Origin: Halisarca cf. caerulea
Lineage: Eukaryota; Porifera; Demospongiae; Chondrillida; Halisarcidae
DNA length: 64,000 bases
Direction of reading: 5' to 3'
Assembly (NCBI GenBank): GCA_963170055.1
Contig: CAUJGJ010000397.1
Coordinates: 4,158,501 to 4,222,500, forward strand
The notes beneath the pieces were generated by a model. That model saw nothing but the letters and a program-made list of their open reading frames with translations. It made no database searches and was not told where the DNA came from. A program made the translations under genes and the position numbers. Positions 43,795-54,547 of the stretch are shown here, in pieces. Every line of letters starts with the position of its first letter. Position 1 is the stretch's first letter.

Positions 43795-43856
43795 GGTTAT
43801 CCATTTGAGCTGCAATGTGATCCCGTGGGATCACATTGCAGCTCAAATGGATAACC
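43795..43856. repeat. Perfect 62-base palindrome in the Tc1 relic
   Basis: Arms of 30 bases (GGTTATCCATTTGAGCTGCA onward) with a two-base centre GT. The right arm encodes AAQMDN of the transposase; the left arm is its inverse. Confidence 0.92.
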
Positions 43857-44005
43857 AAACATGTAGAAACATTGAGGAACTTAGAGAACTTATCTTCCAG
43901 ACTTGGCAAGACATAGATGAGCGCGTTACAGCAGGGCTAGTTAACTCCATGCCACGGCGTATCAACAGTGTCATTAAGGCTAAAGGTGGACACACCAAAT
44001 ACTAG
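43829..44005 (+). pseudogene. Tc1 transposase C-terminal fragment
   Basis: The frame gives NIEELRELIFQTWQDIDE and SMPRRINSVIKAKGGHTKY, the very C-terminus of Tc1-type transposases, ending in a stop. Catalytic residues are absent. Confidence 0.88.
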
Positions 44006-47000
44006 ACTCTCTTCAGTTCTCATACTCTTTTGTGATGTGTATTTACCTTCTGATGTAGTTTACCACCACTACATTTATTGTTATATGCTTATAAATAGCA
44101 AAATGCTATTATGGAGAGGGTGGCCTAAAACTTTTGTCCTATCTAACCTAAGTTTTGTCAAAAAGGCACAGTTGAAAGAAGTCTCAGAAGATGTTGATGG
44201 TCTTGTAAAGCTGTACACGATAGCCATCCTGGAAGATCAGCCGTTGAATGTATTTGTGCTGGGTAGAAAAGTTAATGCTGATGGATTAGGTCTGTCTGTA
44301 CATATCACTGGGCGTAATATCAAACTTGCCATGACAACCATTTGCCACGGGCTCAATAAGTTGGAATTTGTAGAGCATCTAAGGAAGAAAAAGGGTCAAA
44401 TCTGAAATGTACAAGGAGAATGATCAGCTTACTTAGATTCTGCCCTACAAGGAGGAGTTGTGCAGATGGATGAATATCCAGGTGGTAGTGTGGAACGTTG
44501 TACACAGTGTACAATGCTAGTCCCTTCAATTCTTACAGAAGGTGAAACACACGTTTGCCATAAATGCAAAGCATATGTGAGGAATCTTTCGGCCATGGTT
44601 CAAAGGGCCAGTTCATTGCCTAATAAGTAATTCGAATTCTCAACTGTCATATATTGTTACTGTAACACTATTGTCACATTGACATGCATGCACATTCATG
44701 TATGAATTATCCGTGACATTATATTAATCATATGATGAGCATATGTATTACTCAGAGTCTCCCAAGATGACAACTAATTGGAGGTATCTAGCTACACCAA
44801 CAAGGAGGAGATTGCGAGAGACGAGAAGGGTGCAAGTGTCAAATATGACCAAACGGATCAAGAAACTGACCAAGCAAATCAATGGTATACTCAGCACCAG
44901 CACTAACTGTGTGCAGGATGAGGAAATACACCAAGATATGCAAAGTGTTATTTCGAAGTATAACGATTAAATTAACAAGCTACCACAGGACAGTCCCAAG
45001 AGAATTATATGGAATGAACATGTACTTCTAAATCACTGTTTCACCTATATAGTCATGTCCGTACATTCTGTACTTTCTGTAGAAAAAGGCTGCTGAAAGG
45101 AAAGGACCACAGGGGATGAGATGGCATCCATTAATGGTTAGACTCTGCATCCACCTTAAATATCATTCCACCACGGCATATGAATTTTAAGCAAGGTTAT
45201 ACAACTGCCGTCAGCATGAACATTACGGGACTACACAAACTACATCAAAACAAAACCAGGTGTTAAATATATTGCTATATACAGATGCTGTATATATACT
45301 GTCGTAATTAATATGTCTTAATTCGTCCTTCCCTGTGCCTGAATTAATGCAACATGCATGCATATATACACACATATAGGCCTGCAGCACCAAGTATTGA
45401 CTGAAGCTGCTAACCTATGGGAGTTGAACGAAGATATTGAAGATTACCAGCAATATGTAGTTCTCTCCTTTGATGAGATCAAGATCAAGGAGAACATGGT
45501 ATATAATTCCAACACTGATAAATATTGCAAACGCATGCCTGTATGTGTGGATGACCACATTGTTTACATCATTCTACTGGAGAATTTATTGGATTTACAA
45601 ATATTGGTGACATCAATCAAGAAATTGAGAAGATGAAGGTTCCAAAGAAAGACTGTGCTTCAGTTGCAACACACATGCTGTCATTCATGATACGAGGTGT
45701 TTTTAACAACAAGGAATTTACCATATGCCACTACCCAACAGCTGGACTCACTGGTGTTACTTTGTATCCAATTGTATGGGGTGTTGTCAAAACCTTAGAA
45801 TGTTCTGGTTTCAAGGTACGCACAAAAGCTTGCTATATTTAAAATTATAGTATATTGTTATTTCTGTATGTTCAGGGGTGCAGGAACACTCACACAAACG
45901 AGGGGAGTGGGAGGGGGGTGAGGGTGAGGGGTGAAATATTCAAGATAACTGATTGAGCATAATACAGTGTATGAAATTTCAAATTGGCCCCTACTCCTTA
46001 AAATTGAGGGGGGGGGGGCAGAGCCCCCTTGGCCCCCTTGATTCATATATGCCAATATTATGTACATGTCCAAAACATTGTATATCATGCAGATGATATG
46101 CTTAACATGTGATGGAGCAACACCAAACAGGCATTTCTTTACAATGCACAAGGCAACTGAGAGAGAATGTACAGGAAGGAGTGGTATATCAGACCAAGAA
46201 TATATACGCACGAGTTGGCCGATATCTATACTTTATGTCTGATGTACCTCATCTAATCAAGACGGTTCAGAATTGCTGGCTGGGTTCCATAATAAATGGG
46301 CCACGCTACATGCAGGTACGCTTAAAAGAAATTGCATCGTATAAATGCATGCATAATTGCATTTATTAAACAGATAAACAAGTTTATTCTGTGGGCTCAT
46401 TTGCATCGGATTTGTGAGCATAGCCAAAGTGGAAGTGGACTTTATAATACCAAGCTTAAACAGGAGCACTTGAAACTCACTTACTACTCGAAGATGAGGG
46501 TAGATTTGGCAGCACAGGTCTGCATTATGTAACACTATATACGTAACATCCAATTAAAGGGTCAAGCAAATTTGTAGCAAATTTACATATTATTCTTATC
46601 CACTCACACATAATCAAAACATACAGATTCTCAGTTCATTTGTTTCGATTGCCTTGAAATATGTATCACCAAATGAAGATACCACAGAAACAAGTCTATT
46701 CTGCAAGATGTTTGATCGTTTTTTGATTGTATGAATACAAGATCACGTATGAAGGTGCACAGAGGAGGAAAGATGATTTGCGGCCTTATACATCATCAAC
46801 AGATGAGAGCTTCCAGGTCAGTTCACTTGAAATATATGTATGTATACAGTGCATGACGTTGTGTGTACATATTATACTATTATGATTTATATTATATATT
46901 ATATATTATAATACTGCATGTATAATAAATCAATTTTAGTGGCTGAAAGAAACTTTTCTGCGGTACCTACTAAGTTGGGAGGGCAGGTTTTTGCATTGGA

Positions 47001-47421
47001 AGGCTACATTAATGGACAGAAAGACCGGATGTTGCTGAGCAAAGAGACCAGAGATGGATTAAAATTTACAGGTCTGTAGATTATAGTTGTACATGTATAA
47101 TGCATGCGTGCTTGAATATCTTTTCCTTATGTCTGCGAACTGCCACAGTTCTATCTTTTACTGAAATGGCACTGATGCTACTTAGTTTGCCTGGGAAGAA
47201 GTTTCTGTTGAGTGACCGTTTCAACCAGGATCGCTTGGAAGCGTACTTTGGTAAATAAAGGTCCAGGGGTGCATACAGTGACAAACCATCTGCACAGCAG
47301 TATTTCAACAATTGCAACATACTGTGTGCTGTAAATGAACTCAGCCTGGATTCAATTTGAGGAAATGTATGAGGACAAAAGAGACAGCCATCAACAGTCA
47401 ACACAGATACTTCATTACAAA

Positions 47422-47777
47422 AACAAGTAATTCGAGTTAAAAACTCGTGGGGGCTGCCGCCCCACACACTCGAATCACTTGCAAAGCATTGGAGGGTAAG
47501 TGCACAGCTGAACATTCATTAAACATACTGTTTATTGTAACTGGACGATTGTTTTGAAAACAATTGCCATATTTGGCAATTGTTTTCAAAACAATTCCTA
47601 TAACTCATTTCTGTATAAATTCATACTTCTCTATTACTATTATATAAATTCTCTATTATAAGACTTTTCTTCAAATCCATATTATATATATATATATATA
47701 TATATATCGGACGAGCGTTACACACCGGAAGTCCAAATGAAAACAATATAGGGGCTGCCGCAGGCAGCCCCTAAAAA
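47422..47777 (-). mobile_element. F-family element, copy F4
   Basis: Minus-oriented complete copy: cruciform-capable end at 47424-47480, central palindrome at 47548-47595, TA tract 47683-47707, GC hairpin at 47751-47771 and a trailing AAAAA. It sits between the P2 transposase 3' end and the convergent gene. Confidence 0.88.
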
Positions 47778-47839
47778 GAAAATCACTGTAGAAAATACAT
47801 GTTCATGTTAGATGAGCATGTATACAGTCACTGTACCTA

Positions 47840-48736
47840 TTAGAACTTTAATGACTTTCTGATTCCCTTTGCTGCCTTTGTATTAGTAGCTGTTGCGTTT
47901 TTGTATTTTTCAAGCAAGGCTGCAGCAGTTGAGTGACCACGAATTTTAATCCATAGTGAAGTAACTGCTAGAAGAAGTTCATCACTTTCCATCTCCGTTC
48001 TCAGGTCCAGACATGTGATTGTCCACAAAAACTGGACGTCAGGTTGTCCTTGAACCTCTTTACATATTGATTCTGGTTTCAAAGCATGCGCGTCTGTGCT
48101 GATTGCTCTGTGATACAATCATAAGTTAGGTCCTCCAGAAGCTTGAAAAAATCGAAGGCGTGTTTCGTCAAAACTTTGAGTCCACCTCTGTTTACACCAG
48201 TAATCTAACTCCTTACATACTGTTCAAAATCATCACAGTTATCATCGCAGAAATGAGTATTGTACATGCCTTGAAGAGCCCAGACATAAAACGCTGCCTT
48301 TTCCATATTATCTCCACTGTATTTTTCGAGTAGCTTGTTGACAACAAACCCCACACAGTACAAAATCGCGCATTCCTCTACGTGGGTGAAAGTTCTTGTG
48401 CTTCTGGATGCACTTTTTTGATATTTCTTGGTTAAAATTCTTTTTAACCAGCTCAGTTAGCATCTTTTCTGTTATTGATTGCATGAAAAAGGGATCAAAA
48501 CCTATGCCAATAGCGTCTCCGAGTTTATTCCAATTTTTTTCCAGCTGCTGTTCATGGTAAGTATGAAACTTAGTCCAAATTTTTTCCCAGCAGACACTTC
48601 TTTGTGTAACACAAGAAGCGAATAAATCCTCTAGGGCCTTCACCAGCACAACCAAAGCTGACTGGGCTGTAGCCTTCACCATCTTGTTCTTTTTTTTATG
48701 CCATCTTGTAGCAATTGCGCACTCCAAAGAACACAC
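47840..48736 (-). pseudogene. P2 convergent second gene
   Basis: Minus-strand frames 48736-48308 and 48118-47840 with a shifted section between. Motifs RSVCWEKIWTKFH, CAILYCVGFVVNKLLEKY, GVNRGGLKVLTKHAFDFFK and IRGHSTAAALLEKYKNA match the P1 gene in order. Function unknown. Its presence in two diverged P-like elements indicates it is an element gene. Confidence 0.62.
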
Positions 48737-48980
48737 AAAGATCTGCTTGAACTGACAATAAGTGCTTCATCTCGCAAAGCGAAATCCAAACAGTCCAGAA
48801 ACAGAGAAAGTTTAAAAGAAACCGTGAAAATTACAACCATCTCTAATTACGAGCTAGGACAAAATTTTGTACGAGATATTACATAAGAATGCGGGCAATC
48901 GGATAAAATCTACACATTGATGACGTATACGAATTGTGCCCTGTCAACACGCATGAATCCAGTTAAATGAGTGAATCCAG

Positions 48981-49074
48981 TGAGTTGATGTAAAGTGCTT
49001 TTTGGCTATATGAATGAAGAAGTTATTTGAATGACAAGTGTTCGTTGATCCATCAAACCCTTACGGACACTACA
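48981..49074 (+). repeat. Gypsy2 3' LTR, second part
   Basis: TGAGTTGATGTAAAGTGC to CACTACA; matches 29272-29367 with few changes, then the CCTAG duplication. Confidence 0.9.
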
Positions 49075-49079
49075 CCTAG

Positions 49080-49949
49080 ATGTGGATGGAAGGGTAACAA
49101 TTACTTTATGGCGGCTAGCCACCAACATAGAGTACCGGACACTTGGAAATCTTTTTGGTGTTGGGAGGTCCACAGCTGGAACAGTAACTCTGGAAACATG
49201 CCATGCAATTCAGGAAATGATGCCAAAATATGTGTGTCTGCATGTCGGTGAAGAAGTGAAACAAAATTTGAAACACAATTTGAGGTCTGTTGGGGTTTTC
49301 CACAAGCTGTGGGTGCGATTGACGGTACACACATCCCTATTGTTCGTCCACCTGGTGAAAGTGCATCTGATTATTACAACCAAAAAGGTTTTATTCTATT
49401 GTAAAGCAGTGGTGGACTTCAGTGGTCATTTTATGGATGTGTACATAGGATGGTCTGGGAAAGTTCATGATGCCTGTGTCTTGGCCAACTTTATGCAAAA
49501 AGTGAAGCAGGAACACTACTCCCAGATTGGACATGGCAACTAGATGGAGTTGATGTTCCTTTGTGCATTTTGGGTGATCCAGCATATCCTGCACTAAAAG
49601 GCTAATGAAGGCATACCCAGATCACGGTAACATGTCAAGCAAGGAGAAGCTCTTCAATTATCACTTGAGCCGGGCAAGGATGGTCATGGAAAATTTGTTT
49701 GGTCGCCTCAAGGGTCCTTGGAGATGCCTGCTGAAAAGAAATGACAGCCAGGTAGCCAATGTTATCTACATCACTAGTGCTTATGTAGTGCTCCACAACA
49801 TTTGCGACGCATACAATGATGAGTGTCTCCATGAGTGGATTGTTGAATGTGGGCCAACACCCATAAACCCTACCACTGCCAATACTCAAGCTGTTCTGCC
49901 ATCTCATGTATGCGATGCCATCGCAACACACATTTTTAACAATCAGTAG
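49080..49949 (+). pseudogene. Harbinger H4 transposase, catalytic part
   Basis: DGRVTITLWRLATNIEYRTL, FGVGRSTAG, then a shift where VGAIDGTHIPI-like sequence appears near 49310, VYIGWSGKVHDACV, LCILGDPAYPALKG (second D, shifted frame), LFNYHLSRARMVMENLFGRL (E) and VLHNICDAYND, ending at TAG 49949. At least three shifts; inactive. Confidence 0.82.
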
Positions 49950-50041
49950 TAGCTTTGTAATTGCAATTAATATTGTTCATTGACAATATAATAAATAAGT
50001 AAATGTTATAGCATCCATCACAAGAATTTGTACAGACTTCA

Positions 50042-50251
50042 ACAAGCGATTCGAATTTAAAAAACTCGTGGGCCGCCTACGGCCCTGGAAACTCGAATCA
50101 CTTGGAAATCGGTGTTATTGACTAAAATAATATTTCAAAGAACTCTTCTGGTCTAAAAGTCCCTTCGCTGATAAAATCAGGAGCAAACGAATGAATTTCA
50201 CCGAAATATAGCCGAAAGATTATGTACCGACTTCGCGTCCACCATGCTGTT

Positions 50252-50308
<57 letters not shown>

Positions 50309-50384
50309 ACATCGTTCCGGACGTTCCGGACACTTCCGGTGATAGTAAAAACCAAATAGGGCCGCCAGAAGGCGGCCCAAAAAA
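50042..50384 (+). mobile_element. G-family element, copy G2
   Basis: Left cruciform-capable end (outer stem AAGCGATTCGAATTT / AAACTCGAATCACTTG, inner GGGCCG/CGGCCC), a TA tract at 50256-50306, then TTCCGGACGTTCCGGACACT and a GC hairpin GGGCCGCC / GGCGGCCC followed by AAAAAA. No terminal inverted repeats. Confidence 0.8.
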
Positions 50385-50479
50385 GGATACAATATAATAA
50401 CGGTGCATGCATGAGCTAAACTACAGATTCCAAAATTAAAGACCAGTAATAAATTTAGTCCTGCATTGGGGGCCAATTA

Positions 50480-51469
50480 GAATCCTTATAGGCTTCTAAA
50501 TCAGGAGTGGCAGTGCTTGTGGGACAGCAAGTAGATGTAGGAGGTAAGGGGAAATCACATGGGGTGTAACTCCCAAAATATCCTCCAAATACTCTTACCA
50601 TTTGTTGCATGGTACCAAAGATCATGTTCATCATGTGCTCTTTGTGTCTCTGGCTTCATCCCCTGCCTTCTCCTGCATTTTGACCAGTTCGCGCAAATAT
50701 TTGCTGTCCATTTCCTCTTGCCTTGCCAATATTCCATCTTCCAATTCTACTTGGTCCTGACTCTCCTTTTTCTTGCACTTGGAAGATACTGTAGAAGTAA
50801 CTGTTGTACTTCTTTAAGTAGTTGAAGTGGTAGTGGAGGTGGAGGTTAGTGGCACAGCTGTGGTGGGGGAGGGGGAGGTTAGTGGCACAGCTGTGGTTGG
50901 GGAAGTGGAAGTTAACAACACAGTTGTGGTGGTGGTCACTGGCACAGTTGCGGTGGTGGTCACTGGCACAGTTGCGGTGTTGGTCACTGGCACAGTTGCA
51001 GTGGTGGTCACTGGCACAGTTGCAGTGGTGGTCACTGGCACAGTTGCAATGGTGATCACTGGCACAGTTGCGGTGGTGGTCACTGGCACAGTTGCGGTGG
51101 TGGTCACTGGTACAGTTGCGGTGGTGGTCACTGGAACAGTGCTGTGTTGGTCACTATCACAGTTGTGGTGGTGGTCACTGGCACAGTTGCGGTGGTGGTT
51201 GATGACAGTTCAGCCACACCTGGGGAGAGTGGCCCTTGCTCAACATCTGCACATCAGGCATTGCAAATGTACAGTTACTGTAATAAACATAACTGAAAGT
51301 TAGACCAAAAATGAAGTTTACCTTCTGGAGTGTCAGCAATGCTGCTTCTAATCCTGCTATCTACGAGTTACATCTTGCCATTCTTTCAGAGTTTGGCTTG
51401 CACCTTTTCATTGTTCCAAATCTCTATTAGAGCTTGGGTTTCATCTGTAGACCAACCAGTACCAGCCAT
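50480..51469 (-). pseudogene. H4 Myb-like protein with repeat-rich linker
   Basis: ATG 51469 starts MAGTGWSTDETQALIEIW, the first half of a Myb/SANT-like domain; a stop follows and the middle of the domain is lost. The linker (51131-50814) is a tandem array encoding TTTATVPV units. The C-terminus (ARQEEMDSKYLRELVKMQE, then PPTSTCCPTST) resembles the coiled-coil tail of Harbinger Myb proteins. Convergent to the H4 transposase. Confidence 0.7.
50920..51200 (+). repeat. 24-bp minisatellite in the H4 Myb-like gene
   Basis: Unit GTGGTCACTGGCACAGTTGC plus GGTG, about 11 copies, keeping an 8-residue reading period (TTTATVPV) on the minus strand. Confidence 0.92.
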
Positions 51470-51539
51470 GATAATTCTTACGATGCGCGACAACAACAGC
51501 ATGGCAGCTGCAACATAAAAGATGCTTGGTATGGCTGCA

Positions 51540-51752
51540 GGTACGTAGCACCTCAAAGTTCCTACGCAATGCCATTTATCACATTACGGTGGTGATGCAT
51601 GTCATGTGACCGATCCGGATCAAGCCCCAATCTGGATCGAATCGACCTCAGGAAGTGGATTGGCCGATCCAAATAGCGATCTGGATCGACCTCTGGAAAA
51701 ATGTAGTGTGGACGTGATTCAATCCGGATTTGGCCGTAGTGTGGACAGGCAT
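51540..51752. repeat. H4 right subterminal region
   Basis: Several GATCTGGATCGA and GATCCGGAT-like motifs in both orientations precede the terminal TAGTGTGGACAGGCATTTAG. Probably transposase or Myb binding sites; no gene. Confidence 0.5.
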
Positions 51753-51779
51753 TTAGACTCTGCCCCCAAAATGTAAGTG

Positions 51780-52122
51780 GCTGTTGTGTCATTTGATGGT
51801 TTTCAGTGATTTCTCAAAAACTATTTCTAGTACAAAAATCCCCCCACACGGAAGTTTTAGATATTGTTATAAGGAACCTACTTACCCTTTTTTGGCATCC
51901 ATAGCTTCCAATCTCCAGTGGCTTCTGGCGTTTTTGTGCCTTCAGATGTGGCGAAGACAATATTACTTCGATTTTACGCTTAAAATGGAGACAATACAAC
52001 ACGCTACACAATGATATTTTAAAGAGATACAATAGACCTACTAAAAGAAATGGGACCAAAAGCAAACCTAAAATTTATCGCTAGCTAAAGACTTACAAGT
52101 GCTAATGGACATGTTCCACATG
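51780..52122 (-). mobile_element. E-family element, copy E4 (left third)
   Basis: The left end at 52122 reads CATGTGGAACATGTCCATTA on the minus strand; the copy runs to about 51780 through TAAAACTTCCGTGTGGGGGG, the first arm of the internal inverted repeat, and stops beside the H4 right end. Confidence 0.65.
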
Positions 52123-52387
52123 TGTAGTATTGGGTAAATGCCTCTTGGAGAATTCCATTGCGTTAGTAGCAATGGAAATGCATAAACAATGCGGTGCATG
52201 TGACCAAACAAAGGCATCCGATTGGTCAGTCCTTAGCAATGCTCAAAGTACCTCGGATCACAGCGCTTTGTACACCATTTCATAGACGCTCTCGTAAGCT
52301 TCATTTTGAGGTTACGTTGCCTATGTATAGCTATTACCACTGGAGAGTTATGGGTGATAACATATTTCGGAAATTTATGCTTGGTTG

Positions 52388-53885
52388 TGTGATATCCGCC
52401 AAAACACTGTTCAATGACACTCAATTCTTAACTGAAATCATCCACAACACAATCTCAAGAAACAAAAGAAACTGAACGAAACTACTACCACTATTCTAGT
52501 CACTGCCTAGCCTATGCACTTACTAAATCAATCAAAGAAAAGACCCGCCATGCATACAGGAAATTAATAGGTGATCACACTTAATCACTACACTTCCTCA
52601 CTAAAAAAAAACAAATACGCACAATAGAATACAATACCTAAACTCTAGAAGGTAAGTCTGTCTGGCGGGTGTCTTTCCCTGGTTGGGTATCTCCGCGATG
52701 GTTGCAACGGTACTGGCAACTGAGGATCAGCCGTAGATGAACTACACCTCTGTGGACTGTGACTTTCCACCAGTGCAAATGCTTCAGAAGCTGACGCGTC
52801 AATCTTGGCCTTTCCTGAATCAACGGAGTCATAATTGTTACCTGGCCTTCCTTCTTGCAACTGGTCGATGTGCTTTCACCAGACTGAACCCATGTCTGTT
52901 TGTACAATGTACAACAGTGGTCCTCGACGATTAACTATTGTTCCAGGAATCCAATTACCAGTCCTGAAATCTCGAGCCCAAACACTTTGCCCAATTTTAA
53001 GCTCCCTTAACTTGGCATGTCTGTCATGCTGTTTCATTTGTTGACTTTGCTGCTTCAACACAAGATCAGAACAATATGGCTTCAGCAAATCCAGTCGGGT
53101 CCGAATTTCTTGCTTTAGAAACAATGAAGATGGACTTTGGTTAGTGGTTGCATGGGGAGTACTGCGATATCCCAGAAGAAACTCGGCCATCTTGCGATCC
53201 ACTGACATCTGATCAGACTTTCCTGCCTTCATAGCCTGCTTAAAGGTTTGCACGGATCTCTCCACCAAACCGTTTGAAGACGGATGACAAGGCGAGCATT
53301 TAATGTGCTTTATCCCATTTTGCTTCATGAATTCAGCAAAACATTGTGATGTAAACTGTGGTCCGTTGTCGGAAACCAATTGCTGTGGAACCCCGTAAGA
53401 TGAAAACAGATGACATAGTACCTTGATAGTGCTTTCGGTGGTTGTTGACCTCATTTCATGCACCTCGGGCCACTTTGAATGTGCATCCACCAACACCAAA
53501 AACATCTTGTTGAGGAAAGGTCCAGCGAAATCAACATGTATCCTTTCCCACGGTCTTGTAGGCCAGCTCCAAGGGTGCAGGGGAGCTACCGATGGATTCT
53601 TGATCTGCATCAAATTTCGACATGTTACCAAATGTAACTCCATGCGAAGGTTGCTGCTCTGCCATCCTCGTCGCCAAATATGTGATATCTGCCAAAACAC
53701 TGTTCAGTGACACTCAATTCTTGACTGAAATCATCCACAACACAATCTCAAGAAACAAAAGAAACTGAACAAAACTACTACCACTATTCTAGTCACTGCC
53801 TAGCCTACGCACTTACTAAATCAATCAAAGAAAAGACCCACCATGCATACAGGAAATTAATAGGTGATCACACTTAATCACTACA
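52388..53885 (-). mobile_element. Gypsy3 LTR retrotransposon, internally deleted
   Basis: Two 205-bp LTRs (52388-52592, 53681-53885), about six differences, duplication GGTTG (52383-52387, 53886-53890). On the minus strand the 5' LTR is joined directly to integrase coding sequence: gag, protease, RT and the primer site are deleted. Confidence 0.9.
52876..53680 (-). pseudogene. Gypsy3 integrase fragment
   Basis: Uninterrupted frame with PWERIHVDFAGPF, LVSDNGPQFTSQ, NGLVERSVQTFK (D, D, E) and the C-terminal WARDFRTGNWIPG, ending at 52876. The zinc-binding N-terminus is lost at the LTR junction; the first residues of the open frame are LTR sequence. Confidence 0.9.
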
Positions 53886-53916
53886 GGTTGCACTGTACAT
53901 CCTCAGCAGCAGGCAC

Positions 53917-54069
53917 AATGGTCAAATAAGTCTAAGGCAACCAAACCTAGCCTAGTCTACTGTAGGGAAAAACAGCCATGAATCCCAATGGAAGTCCACT
54001 TTTCCTCATGGCTGTTTTCCTCACAGTTGACTAACTAGGCTAGGCTAGGTTTGGTTGCCCTAGACCATT
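53917..54069. repeat. Fold-back MITE
   Basis: Arms of about 65 bases containing GGCAACCAAACCTAGCCTAG and its inverse, with AACAGCCATGA/TCATGGCTGTT near the centre. A partial repeat of one arm follows at 54098-54145. Confidence 0.78.
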
Positions 54070-54341
54070 AAGTCTTCTGCTGAGGGCGTAAGACCTCCTT
54101 TCCAGACTAACTAGGCTGGGCTATGTTTGGTTGCCCTAGACTTCTACAACCATTAGGTCCTTCAGGTGAAAGCAAAGTGGATCAAACTGGGTCGAAACTG
54201 GGTCGAATCCTGATTAGGCAACCGGGTTAGGAGTTCATGTGAAAGGGGGATGAGTGTGGTGGTTTGGTGATGGCTACCTCTATTATGGTCATTCTTGTGG
54301 CTACAACTGGCTCTATGATATTTTGCATACATTTATATAAT

Positions 54342-54348
<7 letters not shown>

Positions 54349-54382
<34 letters not shown>
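54349..54382. repeat. TA microsatellite
   Basis: About 14 TA units flanked by ATGTATATGTA. Confidence 0.92.
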
Positions 54383-54387
<5 letters not shown>

Positions 54388-54547
54388 CATATACCATGTC
54401 CCATTAAGCCAGTAGGTTAGGGTGAACATGCAGCTACTGTTTACCCAATCGGGGCAACCGTAGGAGTTAGACTATGATTGGGACCCACTCATCATAATAA
54501 TTATGGTCAGTAATACTATTAATATCATCATATTTTATTTGTTTCAG

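Larger units (their letters stand above)
43591..44141. mobile_element. Tc1/mariner relic or MITE
   Basis: Left end TACAGTACTGGACAAAAGTT and right inner end AACTTTTGTCC share GGACAAAAGTTTTAGGC, a Tc1-type terminal repeat; the outermost right bases are eroded. It keeps a transposase C-terminus and a long perfect palindrome. Confidence 0.8.
40351..47290 (+). pseudogene. P2 transposase, P/THAP9-like, broken
   Basis: Candidate first exon 40351-40425 (MGKRKGKGKTSVARV, donor GTAAGT) and second from 40503 (ESNPLDYIRSIIQEKGYFEQ). After H3 and the Tc1 relic: VERCTQCTML and CHKCKAYV Cys pairs (44488-44600), RYLATPTRRRLR, GMRWHPLMVRLC (45115), VVLSFDEIKIKENMV with the first D (45460), FTICHYPTAGLTGVTL, CDGATPNRHFF (46105), DVPHLIKTVQNCW, LTYYSKMRVDLAAQV, DRFNQDRLEAYFG (47215). 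Many shifts and stops. The exon pattern and Cys pairs parallel P1. Confidence 0.78.
39521..48980 (+). mobile_element. P-like element P2, decayed, in Gypsy2 3' LTR
   Basis: The LTR break at 39520/48981 encloses transposase exons and a minus-strand second gene in the same order as P1. The left end starts CATAGATC and later GGATTGAAAAC, resembling the P1 repeat; the right end is not clearly matching and no duplication is seen, so the limits are from the LTR. H3, a Tc1 relic and F4 are inserted. Confidence 0.65.
19466..49074 (+). mobile_element. Gypsy2 LTR retrotransposon with many internal insertions
   Basis: The element starts TGTAGTGTATG and ends CACTACA with a 5-bp duplication CCTAG on both sides (19461-19465, 49075-49079). 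Both LTRs are split: 5' LTR at 19466-19528 and 29207-29367 (by the LINE), 3' LTR at 39399-39520 and 48981-49074 (by P2). The internal gag, protease, RT, RNase H and integrase regions can be followed through AcademH-1, a MITE and PB1. All coding parts carry stops and shifts. Confidence 0.88.
19060..51752 (+). mobile_element. PIF/Harbinger element H4, split by Gypsy2
   Basis: A transposase gene (plus) runs 19300-19465 and resumes at 49080-49949; a Myb-like gene (minus) follows at 51469-50480, convergent as in H1 and H3. The right end reads TAGTGTGGACAGGCATTTAG on the plus strand near 51738-51757, like other Harbinger ends. The left end is not found; an E copy and a G stub lie there. Gypsy2 and its inserts occupy 29.6 kb inside. 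Confidence 0.65.
52200..53903 (-). mobile_element. Right end of a second IS630-like element, split by Gypsy3
   Basis: Bases 52355-52387 continued at 53886-53898 spell GGAAATTTATGCTTGGTTGC then ACTGTA, matching the 4312-4340 repeat. Upstream ATTGGTCAGTCCTTAGCAA matches the element 1 region at about 4159-4180. The transposase is absent. Confidence 0.7.

Noticed and set aside
47751..47777. F end as canonical Helitron 3' end (hairpin plus CTRR before T)
   Set aside because: The hairpin runs straight into CTAAAAA with no 10-12 base gap and the insertion is in an A run, not between A and T; only a Helentron-like relation remains possible.
50814..51303. Plus-strand frame rich in VVVTGTVAV repeats as a secreted or structural protein
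   Set aside because: It is the shadow of the 24-bp minisatellite; the minus frame joins to Myb-like domains of H4 on both sides.
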